The notes beneath the pieces were generated by a model. The model ran no database searches. It was not told where the DNA came from and saw only the letters and a program-made list of their open reading frames with translations. A program made the position numbers and the translations under genes. From Imbricaverruca yamaguchii (taxonomy: Eukaryota; Arthropoda; Thecostraca; Neoverrucidae), in the NCBI GenBank assembly GCA_034440575.1, contig JAOTOL010001661.1, positions 794,001-858,000 of the forward strand: a stretch of DNA of 64,000 nt, read 5' to 3'. Each line of letters starts with the position of its first letter. The first letter of the stretch is position 1. Positions 23,401 to 35,400 of this stretch are shown in pieces.

Positions 23401-26400
23401 CGCCTGTAGCTGTCCTTGGTGGTGTCTAGTCCGCCTGTAGCTGGTGATGTCTAGTCCTGTCTGTAGCTGGTGGTGTCTAGTCCCGCCTGTAGCTGGTGAT
23501 GTCTAGTCCCGCCTGTAGCTGGTGATGTCTAGTCCCGCCTGTAGCTGGTGATGTCTAGTCCTGCCTGTAGCTGGTGATGTCTAGTCCTGCCTGTAGCTGG
23601 TGGTGTCTAGTCCCGCCTGTAGCTGGTGATGTCTAGTATTGCCTGTAGCTGGTGGTGTCTAGTCCTGCCTGTAGCTGGTGATGTCTAGTCCCGCCTGTAG
23701 CTGGTGGTGTCTAGTCCCGCCTGTAGCTGGTGATGTCTAGTCCCGCCTGTAGCTGGTGATGTCTAGTCCCGCCTGTAGCTGGTGGTGTCTAGTCCCGCCT
23801 GTAGCTGGTGATGTCTAGTCCCCCCTGTAGCTGGTGGTGTCTAGTCCCGCCTGTAGCTGGTGATGTCTAGTCCCCTCTGTACCTGGTGGTGTCTAGTCCT
23901 GCCTGTAGCTGGTGATGTCTAGTCCCGCCTGTAGCTGGTGGTGTCTAGTCCCGCCTGTAGGTGGTGATGTCTGGTACTGCCTGTAGCTGGTGGTGTCTAG
24001 TCCTGTCTGTAGCTGGTGATGTCTGGTACTGCCTGTAGCTGGTGGTGTCTAGTCCCGCCTGTAGCTGGTGATGTCCCGGTACTGCCTGTAGCTGGTGGTG
24101 TCTGGTCCCGCCTGTAGCTGGTGGTGTCCAGTCCCGCCTGTAGCTGGTGATGTCCAGTCCCGCCTGTAGCTGGTGATGTCTAGTCCCGCCTGTAGCTGGT
24201 GGTGTCTAGTCCCGCCTGTAGGTGGTGGTGGCTGGTCCCGCCTGTAGGTGGTGATATGAACCGATTACAAGAGGGTTGAATATCAGGGTAGTGGTGGATG
24301 CCTTGGAATATCGGCTGAGGTTAGACTCGTTATGCTCGATCACATCCATGAGGAGAGCTTTAGGCTTAATTATCATATATGTGGGTCAGTATAAACATGT
24401 ATATGCTTAGGTTGTGAATTTTATCAGGGTTGATTGCTGCTGGTTGAAATGATTTTCTGCCACGGGTTAAAACCGGCTAGCTGAAAACATGGGTTGCAAG
24501 AATAATGGAGAAATTGCACAATTAATTCATGTGAAATGACTAGTTTATTTAATAATTCTTACCTTTCTATGAGTATCAGTCACACTTACCTCATGCCTAC
24601 CCATTATTTCTCAATTTTAAATTGGTCGTCATACTTAAGAGATATTAAGTATGTTCATTCACAGTGACATTCAGCTCATTCTGATGTTTAGCTAATGATC
24701 CGTTTACGAAAAGCAAAAAAAACTCTGTAGTAGTCCTATGCCATGGAAAAAGCAGTAGTCTTATTGCTTGCAGTTAAATTAGCTGTATTAACTAATAGTT
24801 GACTTCGCATTACTACCACATGGTGCATTTTTGACGACATAATTTTGCTTTTGGAAAGGAAATATTTTTAAGAAGTGTTTCAGAATGCTAGCGGGCTTTG
24901 ACGCGAGTTAGTAGAGATGTTTAATATTAATATTTCTTGGTGTGTATTTCATGCCATTATCAGTGTTCAATTTTACCGATCTCTACATGATGTGGTTCAC
25001 GATGAAGCTATCCTTTTTCCGTACAGAACGTTCGTTTTATATGCTCATCAGCAGATTTTTGCATGCTGCAATTTATTTATTTTAACCTTGAATTATTACA
25101 AATATTTTATCTGAACTTAGCTTTATCTATGTTTCAGTACCACATGCCTATATAAACCGCAAGAAAAAAATTATCCGGCTAGAATAACATCCTTGTATGT
25201 TGTGTAAGTCATGCATGTACTGATGTATCATCTTGTGGCTGGTCTGTTGAAGACAGCTTCGATTTTCGCCACATGTATGCTGACTTTTGTGGCATCCATT
25301 GAATAATACTCCATAAGCTATTTCTAAATGGTTACTCACATGCTTCACCACAGATGTAGTTGGTTTTCGACTATTTCGAAGTGTCCTATCGCCAGTGGTG
25401 TGTGCTGACGCTGGCAACACTGTGCAGGTACTCATTGAAGTTCGGTTCTCCGGTCGACCTGAACTCCACCTGCGATATTGCTCCCAAGCTGATCGAGCCA
25501 TTTGCTTTCAATCCAGGCCGCAACATCACGGACGGTAAGTTTCCGCCTCCATATTGCCGGCTTGCTGTGATTGTTGGGCGCGTCTCCCGCACACCCGGAC
25601 CTATTCATCACGGACTGGACGTTCTCACCTTCACTGACGTCTGGTTGGTTGTTCGGGATGCGCACGTACTGCACGGTCGGCTTGTGGAGTGGCCACTTGA
25701 GTAGCGTATATGGAATTTCTAGGACAAAACAATATGTGAAGCCCCTGGCTTATTTGTAGACCATCGTACAGCGAACTCCATCATTTCGTTCTACAAGGTT
25801 GATTTAATTAATTAATGCTTGGAGCGATCAATGACGCAGATGACGTCTTTTGACGTTATTAACGTCGCTACTGTTGGCCTCGGAGAGTGGCGACGAGCCG
25901 TTCTGATGGCACTTTGGACGCCGGCAGCTTTCAACTCGACCCTTCAGAGTCACCCGTCCATCAAGTGGCAGTACTTCATCTCCAAGGACGGCATCCACAG
26001 CGAGTATCCGGCGCACAGGTTCGCCAGCGAGCACGACTGCGCCGGCTACGACGACACTCGCCACCAGCAGGTCAGTGGTACGGCGGAGACCTGGTGGGTG
26101 CACCCGCCACCAGCAGGTCAGTGGTACGGCGGAGAACTGGTGGGTGCACCCGCCACCAGCAGGTCAGTGGTACGGCGGAGAACTGGTGGGTGCACCCGCC
26201 ACCAGCAGGTCAGTGGTACGGCGGAGACCTGGTGGGTGCACCCGCCACCAGCAGGTCAGTGGTACGGCGGAGAACTGGTGGGTGCACCCGCCACCAGCAG
26301 GTCAGTGGTACGCAAGCGGTGTGGACGCAGAGGTCAGTGGTACGGCGGAGAACTGGTGGGTGCACCCGCCACCAGCAGGTCAGTGGTACGGCGGAGAACT

Positions 26401-29400
26401 GGTGGTGCGCCCACAGGCGTGGTAAGAATGTAGGTAGTGGTACGGCGAGACTGGTGGGTCACCCGCACCAGCAGGTCAGTGGTACGGCGGAGACCTGGTG
26501 GGTGCACCCGCCACCAGCAGGTCAGTGGTACGGCGGAGAACTGGTGGGTGCACCCGCCACCAGCAGGTCAGTGGTACGGCGGAGAACTGGTGGGTGCACC
26601 CGCCACCAGCAGGTCAGTGGTACGGCGGAGAACTGGTGGGTGCACCCGCCACCAGCAGGTCAGTGGTACGGCGGAGAACTGGTGGGTGCACCCGCCACCA
26701 GCAGGTCAGTGGTACGGCGGAGAACTGGTGGGTGCACCCGCCACCCAGGTCAGTGGTACGGCGGAGAACTGGTGGGTGCACCCGCCACCAGCAGGTCAGT
26801 GGTACGGCGGAGAACTGGTGGGTACACCCGCCACCAGCAGGTCAGTGGTACGGCGGAGACCTGGTGGGTGCACCCGCCACCAGCAGGTCAGTGGTACGGC
26901 GGAGAACTGGTGGGTGCACCCGCCACCAGCAGGTCAGTGGTACGGCGGAGACCTGGTGGGTGCACCCGCCACCAGCAGGTCAGTGGTACGGCGGAGAACT
27001 GGTGGGTGCACCCGCCACCAGCAGGTCAGTGGTACGCCAAGGATCGGGAGGAGTGCACCCGCCACCATCAGATTGCTAGTGTGCCGATGGGGAGGGGGTT
27101 GGTGCGTACACCCGCCACCAGTAAGCCAGTGATATGATGGGGACAGGGTGGCCATCAGCAGGCCATTGATATAGTGGGGGTGGGGTGCTTGGGTGGCGGA
27201 TGCATCCACCACAAACAGGTTAGTGGTACGGCAGGAACACTGGGCGGTGCTTCTGCTGCCTTCTTAACTCGAATTATATGGCACAGAGGGAATGCACGAT
27301 GTGTTTAATCTCGCAATTCGTACTCAATCCAGTGAAAGGCTCGTACTGGGTGGGAGATTGCACTGCATGCTGAAGCACGTATGTTATTTCGCGGTGTGGT
27401 GTCCCTACAGATTGCGAATATTTGGCATCGTTGCTGTTTGACTGACGAATACCGGCGAGGAACATTGCTCTGCGCACGGCATTCAATTGTGACTTGTGAT
27501 GTTGTCGCGTCGCAGCTGCCCACGGTAAACTGCACATGTTCGTAACTAACCCCATCAGCTCTGATTCGGTCACCCGGCATCCCGGCTGTTGCGCAGTGAC
27601 GCCACGTGTTCCGCAGGTGCACCTCTCGACGGTCCACTCGGCTGTTGCACAGTGACGCCGCGTGTTCCGCAGGTGTACCTCTCGACGGTCCACCCGGCTG
27701 TTGCGCAGTGACGCCACGTGTTTCGCAGGTGTACCTCTCGACGGTCCACTCGGCTGTTGCGCAGTGACGCCGCGTGTTTCGCAGGTGTACCTCTCGACGG
27801 TCCACTCGGCTGTTGCGCAGTGACGCCACGTGTTTCGCAGGTGTACCTCCCGACGGTCCACTCGGCTGTTGCGCAGTGACGCCGCGTGTTTCGCAGGTGT
27901 ACCTCTCGACGGTCCACTCGGCTGTTGCGCAGTGACGCCGCGTGTTCCGCAGGTGTACCTCCCGACGGTCCACTCGGCTGTTGCGCAGTGACGCCACGTG
28001 TTCCGCAGGTGTACCTCTCGACGGTCCACTCGGCTGTTGCGCAGTGACGCCACGTGTTCCGCAGGTGTACCTCTCGACGGTCCACTCGGCTGTTGCGCAG
28101 TGACGCCACGTGTTCCGCAGGTGTACCTCTCGACGGTCCACTCGGCTGTTGCGCAGTGACGCCACGTGTTCCGCAGGTGTACTCTCGACGGTCCACTCGG
28201 CTGTTGCGCAGTGACGCCACGTGTTTCGCGGTGTACCCCCGACGGTCCACTCGGCTGTTGCGCAGTGACGCCGCGGAGCACTGGCTGTTGCGCATGACGC
28301 CACGTGTTCCGCAGGTGTACCTCTCGACGGTCCACCCGGCTGTTGCGCAGTGACGCCACGTGTTCCGCAGGTGTACCTCTCGACGGTCCACTCGGCTGTT
28401 GCGCAGTGACGCCACGTGTTTCGCAGGTGTACCTCTCGACGGTCCACCCGGCGCCCAAGCACGTGGTGCTGCTGCTGGACGTGGGCGGCCGGCCGAGCGC
28501 CCACCAGCTGTCGCTGGCGCGCGCGGCGGCGGCGCGCCTGCTGTCGGCGCTGCGCCACACCGACCGCGTCTCGGTGCTGGCCGTGTCCGACCACATCCAG
28601 CGGCCGGCCGCCGACGCCTGTCTGCGCCACGGCCTCTTCAGCGCAACCGGCGAGGCCAAGCACTTCCTCGCCGGCTTCATCGACAACTGCCAGCGCTCCC
28701 GTGGTTAGTGACCGGCGAGCCTGCCGTGGTTAGTGACCGGGGAGGCTGCCATGGTTAGTGACCGGGGAGGGGGAGGATGCCGTGGGTGCCGTGGTTCGGC
28801 GAGGCTGCCGTGGTTAGTGACGGGGAGGCTGCCGTGGTTAGTGACGGCGAGGCTGCCGTGGTTAGTGACCGGCGAGGCTGCCGTGGTTAGTGACCGGGGA
28901 GGCTGCCGTGGTTAGTGACCGGCGAGGCTGCCGTGGTTAGTGACCGGGGAGGCTGCCATGGTTAGTGACGGGGAGGCTGCCGTGGTTAGTGACGGCGAGG
29001 CTGCCGTGGTTAGTGACGGGAGGCTGGTGGTAGTGACGGGGAGGGGAGGCTGCCGTGGTTAGTGACCGGGGAGGCTGCCATGGTTAGTGACGGGGAGGCT
29101 GCCGTGGTTAGTGACGGGGAGGCTGCCGTGGTTAGTGACGGCGAGGCTGCCGTGGTTAGTGACCGGCGAGGCTGCCGTGGTTAGTGACCGGCGAGGCTGC
29201 CGTGGTTAGTGACCGGCGTTGAAGCCATCTGAGCTTCTATGGGCAAATTTGCACTCAGACCACAGCATCCCCACCTGGTCCATCTCTTCATGAAGGGTCC
29301 ACTGTTCATCCTCCTTGTGCGGTTTCCTCGACGTGTTCACAGCACTGGCCCGACGTGTCAGCTGCCACTGCTGGCCGCGGCAGACTGCTCTGCTGTGGCT

Positions 29401-32400
29401 GTTGGTCGCGACTGATGGTGGCTGTGACTGGTGGCTGTGGCTGGTGGCTGTGACTGGTGGCTGTGGCCGGTGGCTGTGGCCGGTGGCTGTGGCCGGTGGC
29501 TGTGGCCGGTGGCTGTGGCCGGTGGGCTGGTGACCGGCAGCTGCCCGCTGTGACTGGTGGCTGTGACCGGCTGCTGACCGCGGCTGACTGTTCTGCTGTG
29601 ACTGGTGGCTGTGACTGGTGGCTCTGGCCGGTGGCTGTGGCCGGTGGCTGTGGCCGGTGGCTGTGGCCGGTGGCTGTGGCCGGTGGCTGTGGCCGGTGGC
29701 TGTGACTGGTGGCTGTGGCCGGTGGCTGTGGCCGGTGGCTGTGGCCGGTGGCTGTGGCCGGTGACCGGCTGCTGACCGCGGCTGACCGTTCTGCTGTGAG
29801 TCTCGAGCCCGGCCGACTGTCGACAGCGCCGACCAACCACACGCTGGGCCTGGCGTCGGCGTTCGAGCTGCTGACGCGCGTGCCGGCGCTGCGCGACCGG
29901 TCCAGCCAGGCGCTGATCGTGTACCTGAGCCGCGGCGTGTTCAGCAACCTGCTGGACCCGCGCCGCGTCATGGCCGTCATGGCGCGCTACCAGAACGCCA
30001 TCAACGCGTCCGTCATCGTCAACGCGTTCGGCATCGCCAGCGGTCAGTGCCCCCCAGTGAATTGTAGTCATTGGTGAACTGTGGTGAATGCACCACTTCC
30101 TGGACACTGAATCGACGTGCTTACCGAAGAAGTATTGACATTGTGCCTTTTGATACGTGTTGGCACAATCTTCATTACCCGTTTCTAACAGTATCCCGTG
30201 TATATGCATCACGCTTACGCTCGCCATAACGAGCCATGGTACGCGAATATCAGGTAGCGCAATTATAGGTAAAGGTATTACCTATTATATGCTGTATTTT
30301 ACAATTTCAATTGATAGCATAGGTGCTTTTATCGTCGTCGTTCATGTGTGTATCCCTCAATGAGGTATCTAAAAACAGACGAAACGGGCGGTAATGAATA
30401 CGCTATGGGCTCAACAGTGAGTGAAGAACTTTTTTTTATCATAAGCTATTAGGTCGTTATCTATGCTTACGTAGCAATGTGATGCCAGCCGTTGTGCAAA
30501 TAAGCACGGCTTCTATTTTAGGGTGGCTAAATCGATGGGTCTTAGCAATAAATAGAGGTTCCCAAACACGTTAAGTGGTTTTGCACCGAGTGCTGTTGGC
30601 TTATTTGCCAGGTTGGGTCTGCTCGAATTTCGTCACTCTATCGGGAGTTTAACGGAATCACTGTGTGGAATAGACGCGATCTGAATGATTTTACACGTGA
30701 AACTGATTTCCCTGGCGATAATCCGCATTGATCAACTTGGCATCAACGTGGCATTGAGTTGGCCCCGAGCTGTGTTGTGAGTTGTGTTCAGTGTGCGGCT
30801 GCCGTACGTGTGACGCAATGATCACGTGGTTGGGCGGTGGTGTTTGTCGAGCAGAGTCGCAGAGCAGCCTGGAGCGGCACTTCCTGGAGCACATCACCGG
30901 CCAGGACTTCAGCAGCCACAACATCACGCTCACCAAGCGAGTGGTGCCCGGCCGCCTCTTCGTCATCAACTCGACCGACCAGCTGAGCTTCCAAGTGGCC
31001 AGCATGTTCTCCGTGCTGAACAGCACCATGGAGAGCCGGCCCGAGTTCTCGCTGCCCTACTGGGACGCGATCAGTAGAGGTAAGTGGCACTGGCGCCGTG
31101 CCGCCGACTATCACGCTGCCCTTAGCATATCACGCTTCCCCCTATTCATGTCACCACCACAGAAGTGTTTGTCGGGGTACCGATGACGTGTGTTTACCGG
31201 TAATGTTCTCGAAGAAGTGTGGGTTCTCCCCACCCAGATAGTGCTTCTGTTCGAGGGCTGATCAGATCATTTGCCCGTACACACGGTCACTGCAATAATT
31301 GCGCACAATCATGGTGATGTTTGCAATTTGTTTCCCCTTTTCAACTCGTGTCATTCCATTCTTAATGATTACATTTTAGGGAATATTGGATAAATCGCAA
31401 AGCCCATGTCGATATTTCCATATCGGTGTGTCGCATCCGAAAATGTTTTTGGATATGGTGTCTCCTAGTAGCTTTCGTGATTATCCTTTTCGCGGGACGA
31501 AGGCATGCACAATTTTATCGTGAACGGATCTATCACGGAGCATATCAGTAATATGCCCGTGGAGGTTCGAGCATGCAACTGTGTCGGGTGTCATACAGTT
31601 TCACACAGAATTGGTGGCTGATAGACTAAGTTGAGTTATAGATGTGTGCTGGCAAGGACTTCCGATGTGTGGCTGATACATTCTGTTGAGCGACAGAGTA
31701 CTGTGATGATGAGGACTATAGATGTGTTGCTGTTGTACTCAGTTGAGCGATAGAGCACTATGTAGGGACGAGGACTGACTGTGTGGCTGTTGTACTCAGT
31801 TGAGCGACAGAGCACTGTGTGGGGACGAGGACTATGGATGGTGTTCATCGCTAGTAGGTGGGTGAATCATGCGATGGTTTTTCTAAATTGACAATGCACA
31901 CACTACGTCAACTCGACTATGGAAGAGCCTGCCGTCGGCATGCGCTGAAGTTTCGTGGGTGTACTACAGATACGTGGGTAATGCCCCAGTGCGGTCGATT
32001 CACCCATTAGGACCCTCGACACGACTCATTAGTTATGATTGTTTGAGGCCCAATTCGCTAATGTCGAGGAGGACCTGTCTCCGGCTGTCCTGTTGTAACG
32101 CGTCGCGCGTACCACAGACCTGGTGGTGAGCGTCACCCAGCCGTGCTACCACGTCGACTACTTCATTGGCATCGTCGGCATGGACCTGCACCTGCCCGAC
32201 CTGGTGGAGGACCTGACCTACTTCAGCCAAATCGGCGGACGATACGCTTTCATCGTAGACGACCAGGGTCAGTGTCAGCACAGTGCGTAGTGGCCTGGCG
32301 TCCGCGTGCTTCGGAGCTCTATCGTATTTTTTTTTTTGGGGGGGGCTACAGGTTGCTTTAATTTGAATGGTAGGTATTATTATGTGATGTTCATTGCATA

Positions 32401-35400
32401 TGTTGACGCTGAAGATACCCAATGGGGCAGGTATATTGTTCTATGGTAATTGATCCTTCATACGGATGTTTCCAAGAAAATTTAATTGTATGTTTAATGT
32501 TTGTATTGGGTTGATAGCCATTCACTTCAACTCGTGGCTATATGATTACTACAAGCAGCACGCGAACCATTATCGTCTGTTGCTTTAAAATCAGTTGCCG
32601 TCCTTAGTGTTGCATCAGTTTTGAAGCTATTCGACTTATGTCCATCAGAGCAACTCCTCTCCCCTCCATCGTGCATTGTTCATGTTGAAGCCGATTGGCC
32701 AAAGATATTCAGTGTATTGTAATTGATCTTCGTATGTTTTTATTTTCATTTTTTATTCGAATAATACCGAATACTTTGGCGGGTAATATATTTTTATCAG
32801 CATGCACCTATGCGTGGAATCAGTGCCTACAGTGTTTACATTCCGAATCAGCGCCGATGATCCAGGATCAGTGGTGGTGGGATCGACACTCCTAACCTGG
32901 GGCCGTTGTCGACGCCCCCAGTCAGTGTCCATCCTCCCAGCGCTCATGCTCCGGGCGAGTGTTGGCAACCCGATGCCAGCGCTCATGCTCCGGGCGAGTG
33001 CTGGCAACCCGATGCCAGCGCTCATGCTCCGGGCGAGTGCTGGTAACATGGGGTGCCCGTGCTGCGGGTCAGTGCTGGTTGGTTGGTTGGTTGGTTATTG
33101 GTTTTTACGACACATCGACTGTTGAGTCATGTAGCGTCGCCAATCTCTCGCGCCGATTGGTCGCAGGCGAAGAGTAGCGACAGGTAAGACTCGAACCCAC
33201 AACCTTTCGATTGTTACACGAGCAACTTACCCCTAGATCATTCGTCCCCGGGGTCAGTGCTGGCGATCCAGCGTCAGTGTCCATGCTGCGGGCCGTTGCT
33301 GGTGACCGACCGAGGACACTGACCGGGGGTCAGTGTCGGCGACCGGAGTTCAGTGTCGGCGACCGGGGGTCAATGTCGGCGACCGGGGATCAGTGTCGGT
33401 GACCGGGGGTCAGTGACCGGTGCGCCCCGTTGGCAGGCTACACGCTGATGCACCCGTCGTTCTCGCGTCCGCTGGTGGAGCCGCGGCACCCGTTCCACTC
33501 GGACATCAGCGGTGTCGAACACCGGCCCGGCTTCTACCGCATCCGACAGCGCATGCTCACCACCTCCTCCGGCTCGGAGGTGCTGCGCTACCGCACCTGG
33601 GACCAGCGCGGCTTCAACGTCACGGTGAGTGGCGCCCAGCCGGACACAATCCTGCTCTGTGGGTGAGAGGTGGGCGCGCGGAACTGAAGCGCACCGCAAT
33701 GGACGGCTGTTTCGGGGCGCGCAGACGGAACCTGACCCTGCTAGTCAGCTGTATTGGTCCTGTTGAACCAACTACGCAGCAAGTCTTCCACGCTGTCAAC
33801 CATGGTCTGTTCTTAGTGGGTTTTTATCTGATGGCTCGCGAAGGTAGGCGCAAAATTGAAGTGAAGCGGACCTGACAGTAAATTGGAGGCTGTAATTATG
33901 AACAGTACTAGCATGAACTGGACTTCAACTGAATGCTGTCTCATGATGTTGAGGTGTGTTTGCTGAGTAGCTGCCAGCATCGTATTAGTCTCTGCTGGCA
34001 CATGCTTTGTCCCTGCTGAGATATGATCGTCATTCCCTGCTGAGATACGATCGTCGGTCCCTGCTGAGAAGTGATTGTCAGTCCTTGGTGACACGTGGTC
34101 TGTCTCTGCCGACACGTGGTCAGTCCCTGCGGACACGTGGTCGGCTCCTGCTGACACGTGATGGTCGGTCCCTACTGAGAAAGTGATGACCTATCCCTGC
34201 TGGCACGTTGTCTGTCCCTGCTGACACGTTGTCTGTCCCTGCTGAGATGTGATGGTCAGCCCCTGGTGACGCGTGGTCCGTCCCTGCTCAGGTGTGGTGG
34301 TGGGACCCCACCGATCCGTTGTGTTTCAGGTGCGCGTGCTGTACACGTGGCAGCGTGTGCAGGACTTCCCGTACACTGTGTGTATCGCCTACCCGGACGA
34401 ACGGCGTGAGATGCCTCCGAAGGCGGCGCCGTCGCCGCCGCCCGACCTCGTCTACCACAGGATCGACCTGGGTCGGTCACACAACGTCAAGTTGTGCCGC
34501 CAGTTTCGCCACATGGCCACGATGAGTGAGTGTCGGCCTCGAGAATCCCGGCGCGAATTGTGGTTGACCTGTCCGCGGAACACTTGTGTTTACCGCGGTA
34601 TGTAGCGAACACTTCAGATTATATCAGTTCGAATTGAAGGAATAGCCTTTGGCCATTGCTTTGGTTCGCTTTTGGTCATCGTTGAGAGAAAACCTCTGGC
34701 ATAAGCCGCGTCTAATAACATCAAGTTGTCTTGCCTTTTGAAACGAATTATCTCGCAACTGCTCCAATTTGTGCCAGCTCACCTGAACAGCACAGGGTAT
34801 TAACTCCATCGTCCGTGGTCGAAGTACCCGTTGCCATTTCCTCCGGTACAATCACATTCAGCTTAGCTTTAAGCGATCTGTATGGCAACATTTGAACCGA
34901 CGGCACTATTGCTGTCATCATATATATGACATCACCTTAGCTAGACACCCAGATAATCAGATCCACATGTGCAGGATAGCTACTACTGACACCAAAGTAC
35001 TCTTACACATTGTTTGACAAACAGCCACATACCATTCGGTGACGATTACTTCAAAGAAGCACGGCATTGCCATGGGAAATCCTGTGGTTCCCCCTCACCC
35101 TTTATGTTTGTGATCTGGCTATGACGCAGGTTCTGACAGGATACGCCCACCACCCAGCAATGCCCATACGATACATTGACGACATCCTGTGTATCTGGCA
35201 GCATGGAAGGGCCAAACCGGAAAACTACTCGGCCCTCGCTGATCAAGCCCGTCCGAATATTAGGTTCACCATAGAAAGAACGCACACATCCTCATTTCAG
35301 CAGGAGCACCTTTCTTAGATGAAATTATCACTGTTCAAGAAGGCAGAGAATACACGAAGGAGCTGTGCATTAAACAAATGACAGCTGTTGTCATGTTTCC

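Noticed and set aside
22625..24255. CRISPR-like regular repeats
   Set aside because: Units are directly adjacent with no unique spacers, and the sequence is eukaryotic intron.
25887..27137. 416-codon open frame
   Set aside because: It runs through the 46 bp array, whose unit has no stop in any frame; only the first part (exon 4) is conserved.
27274..28686. 470- and 452-codon open frames on the - strand
   Set aside because: They are antisense to the exon 5 acceptor array and exon 5, with purely repetitive sequence.
35040..35320. Host gene in CACHD1 intron 10
   Set aside because: The YIDD and HGIAMGNPV motifs identify it as Penelope-like RT debris.
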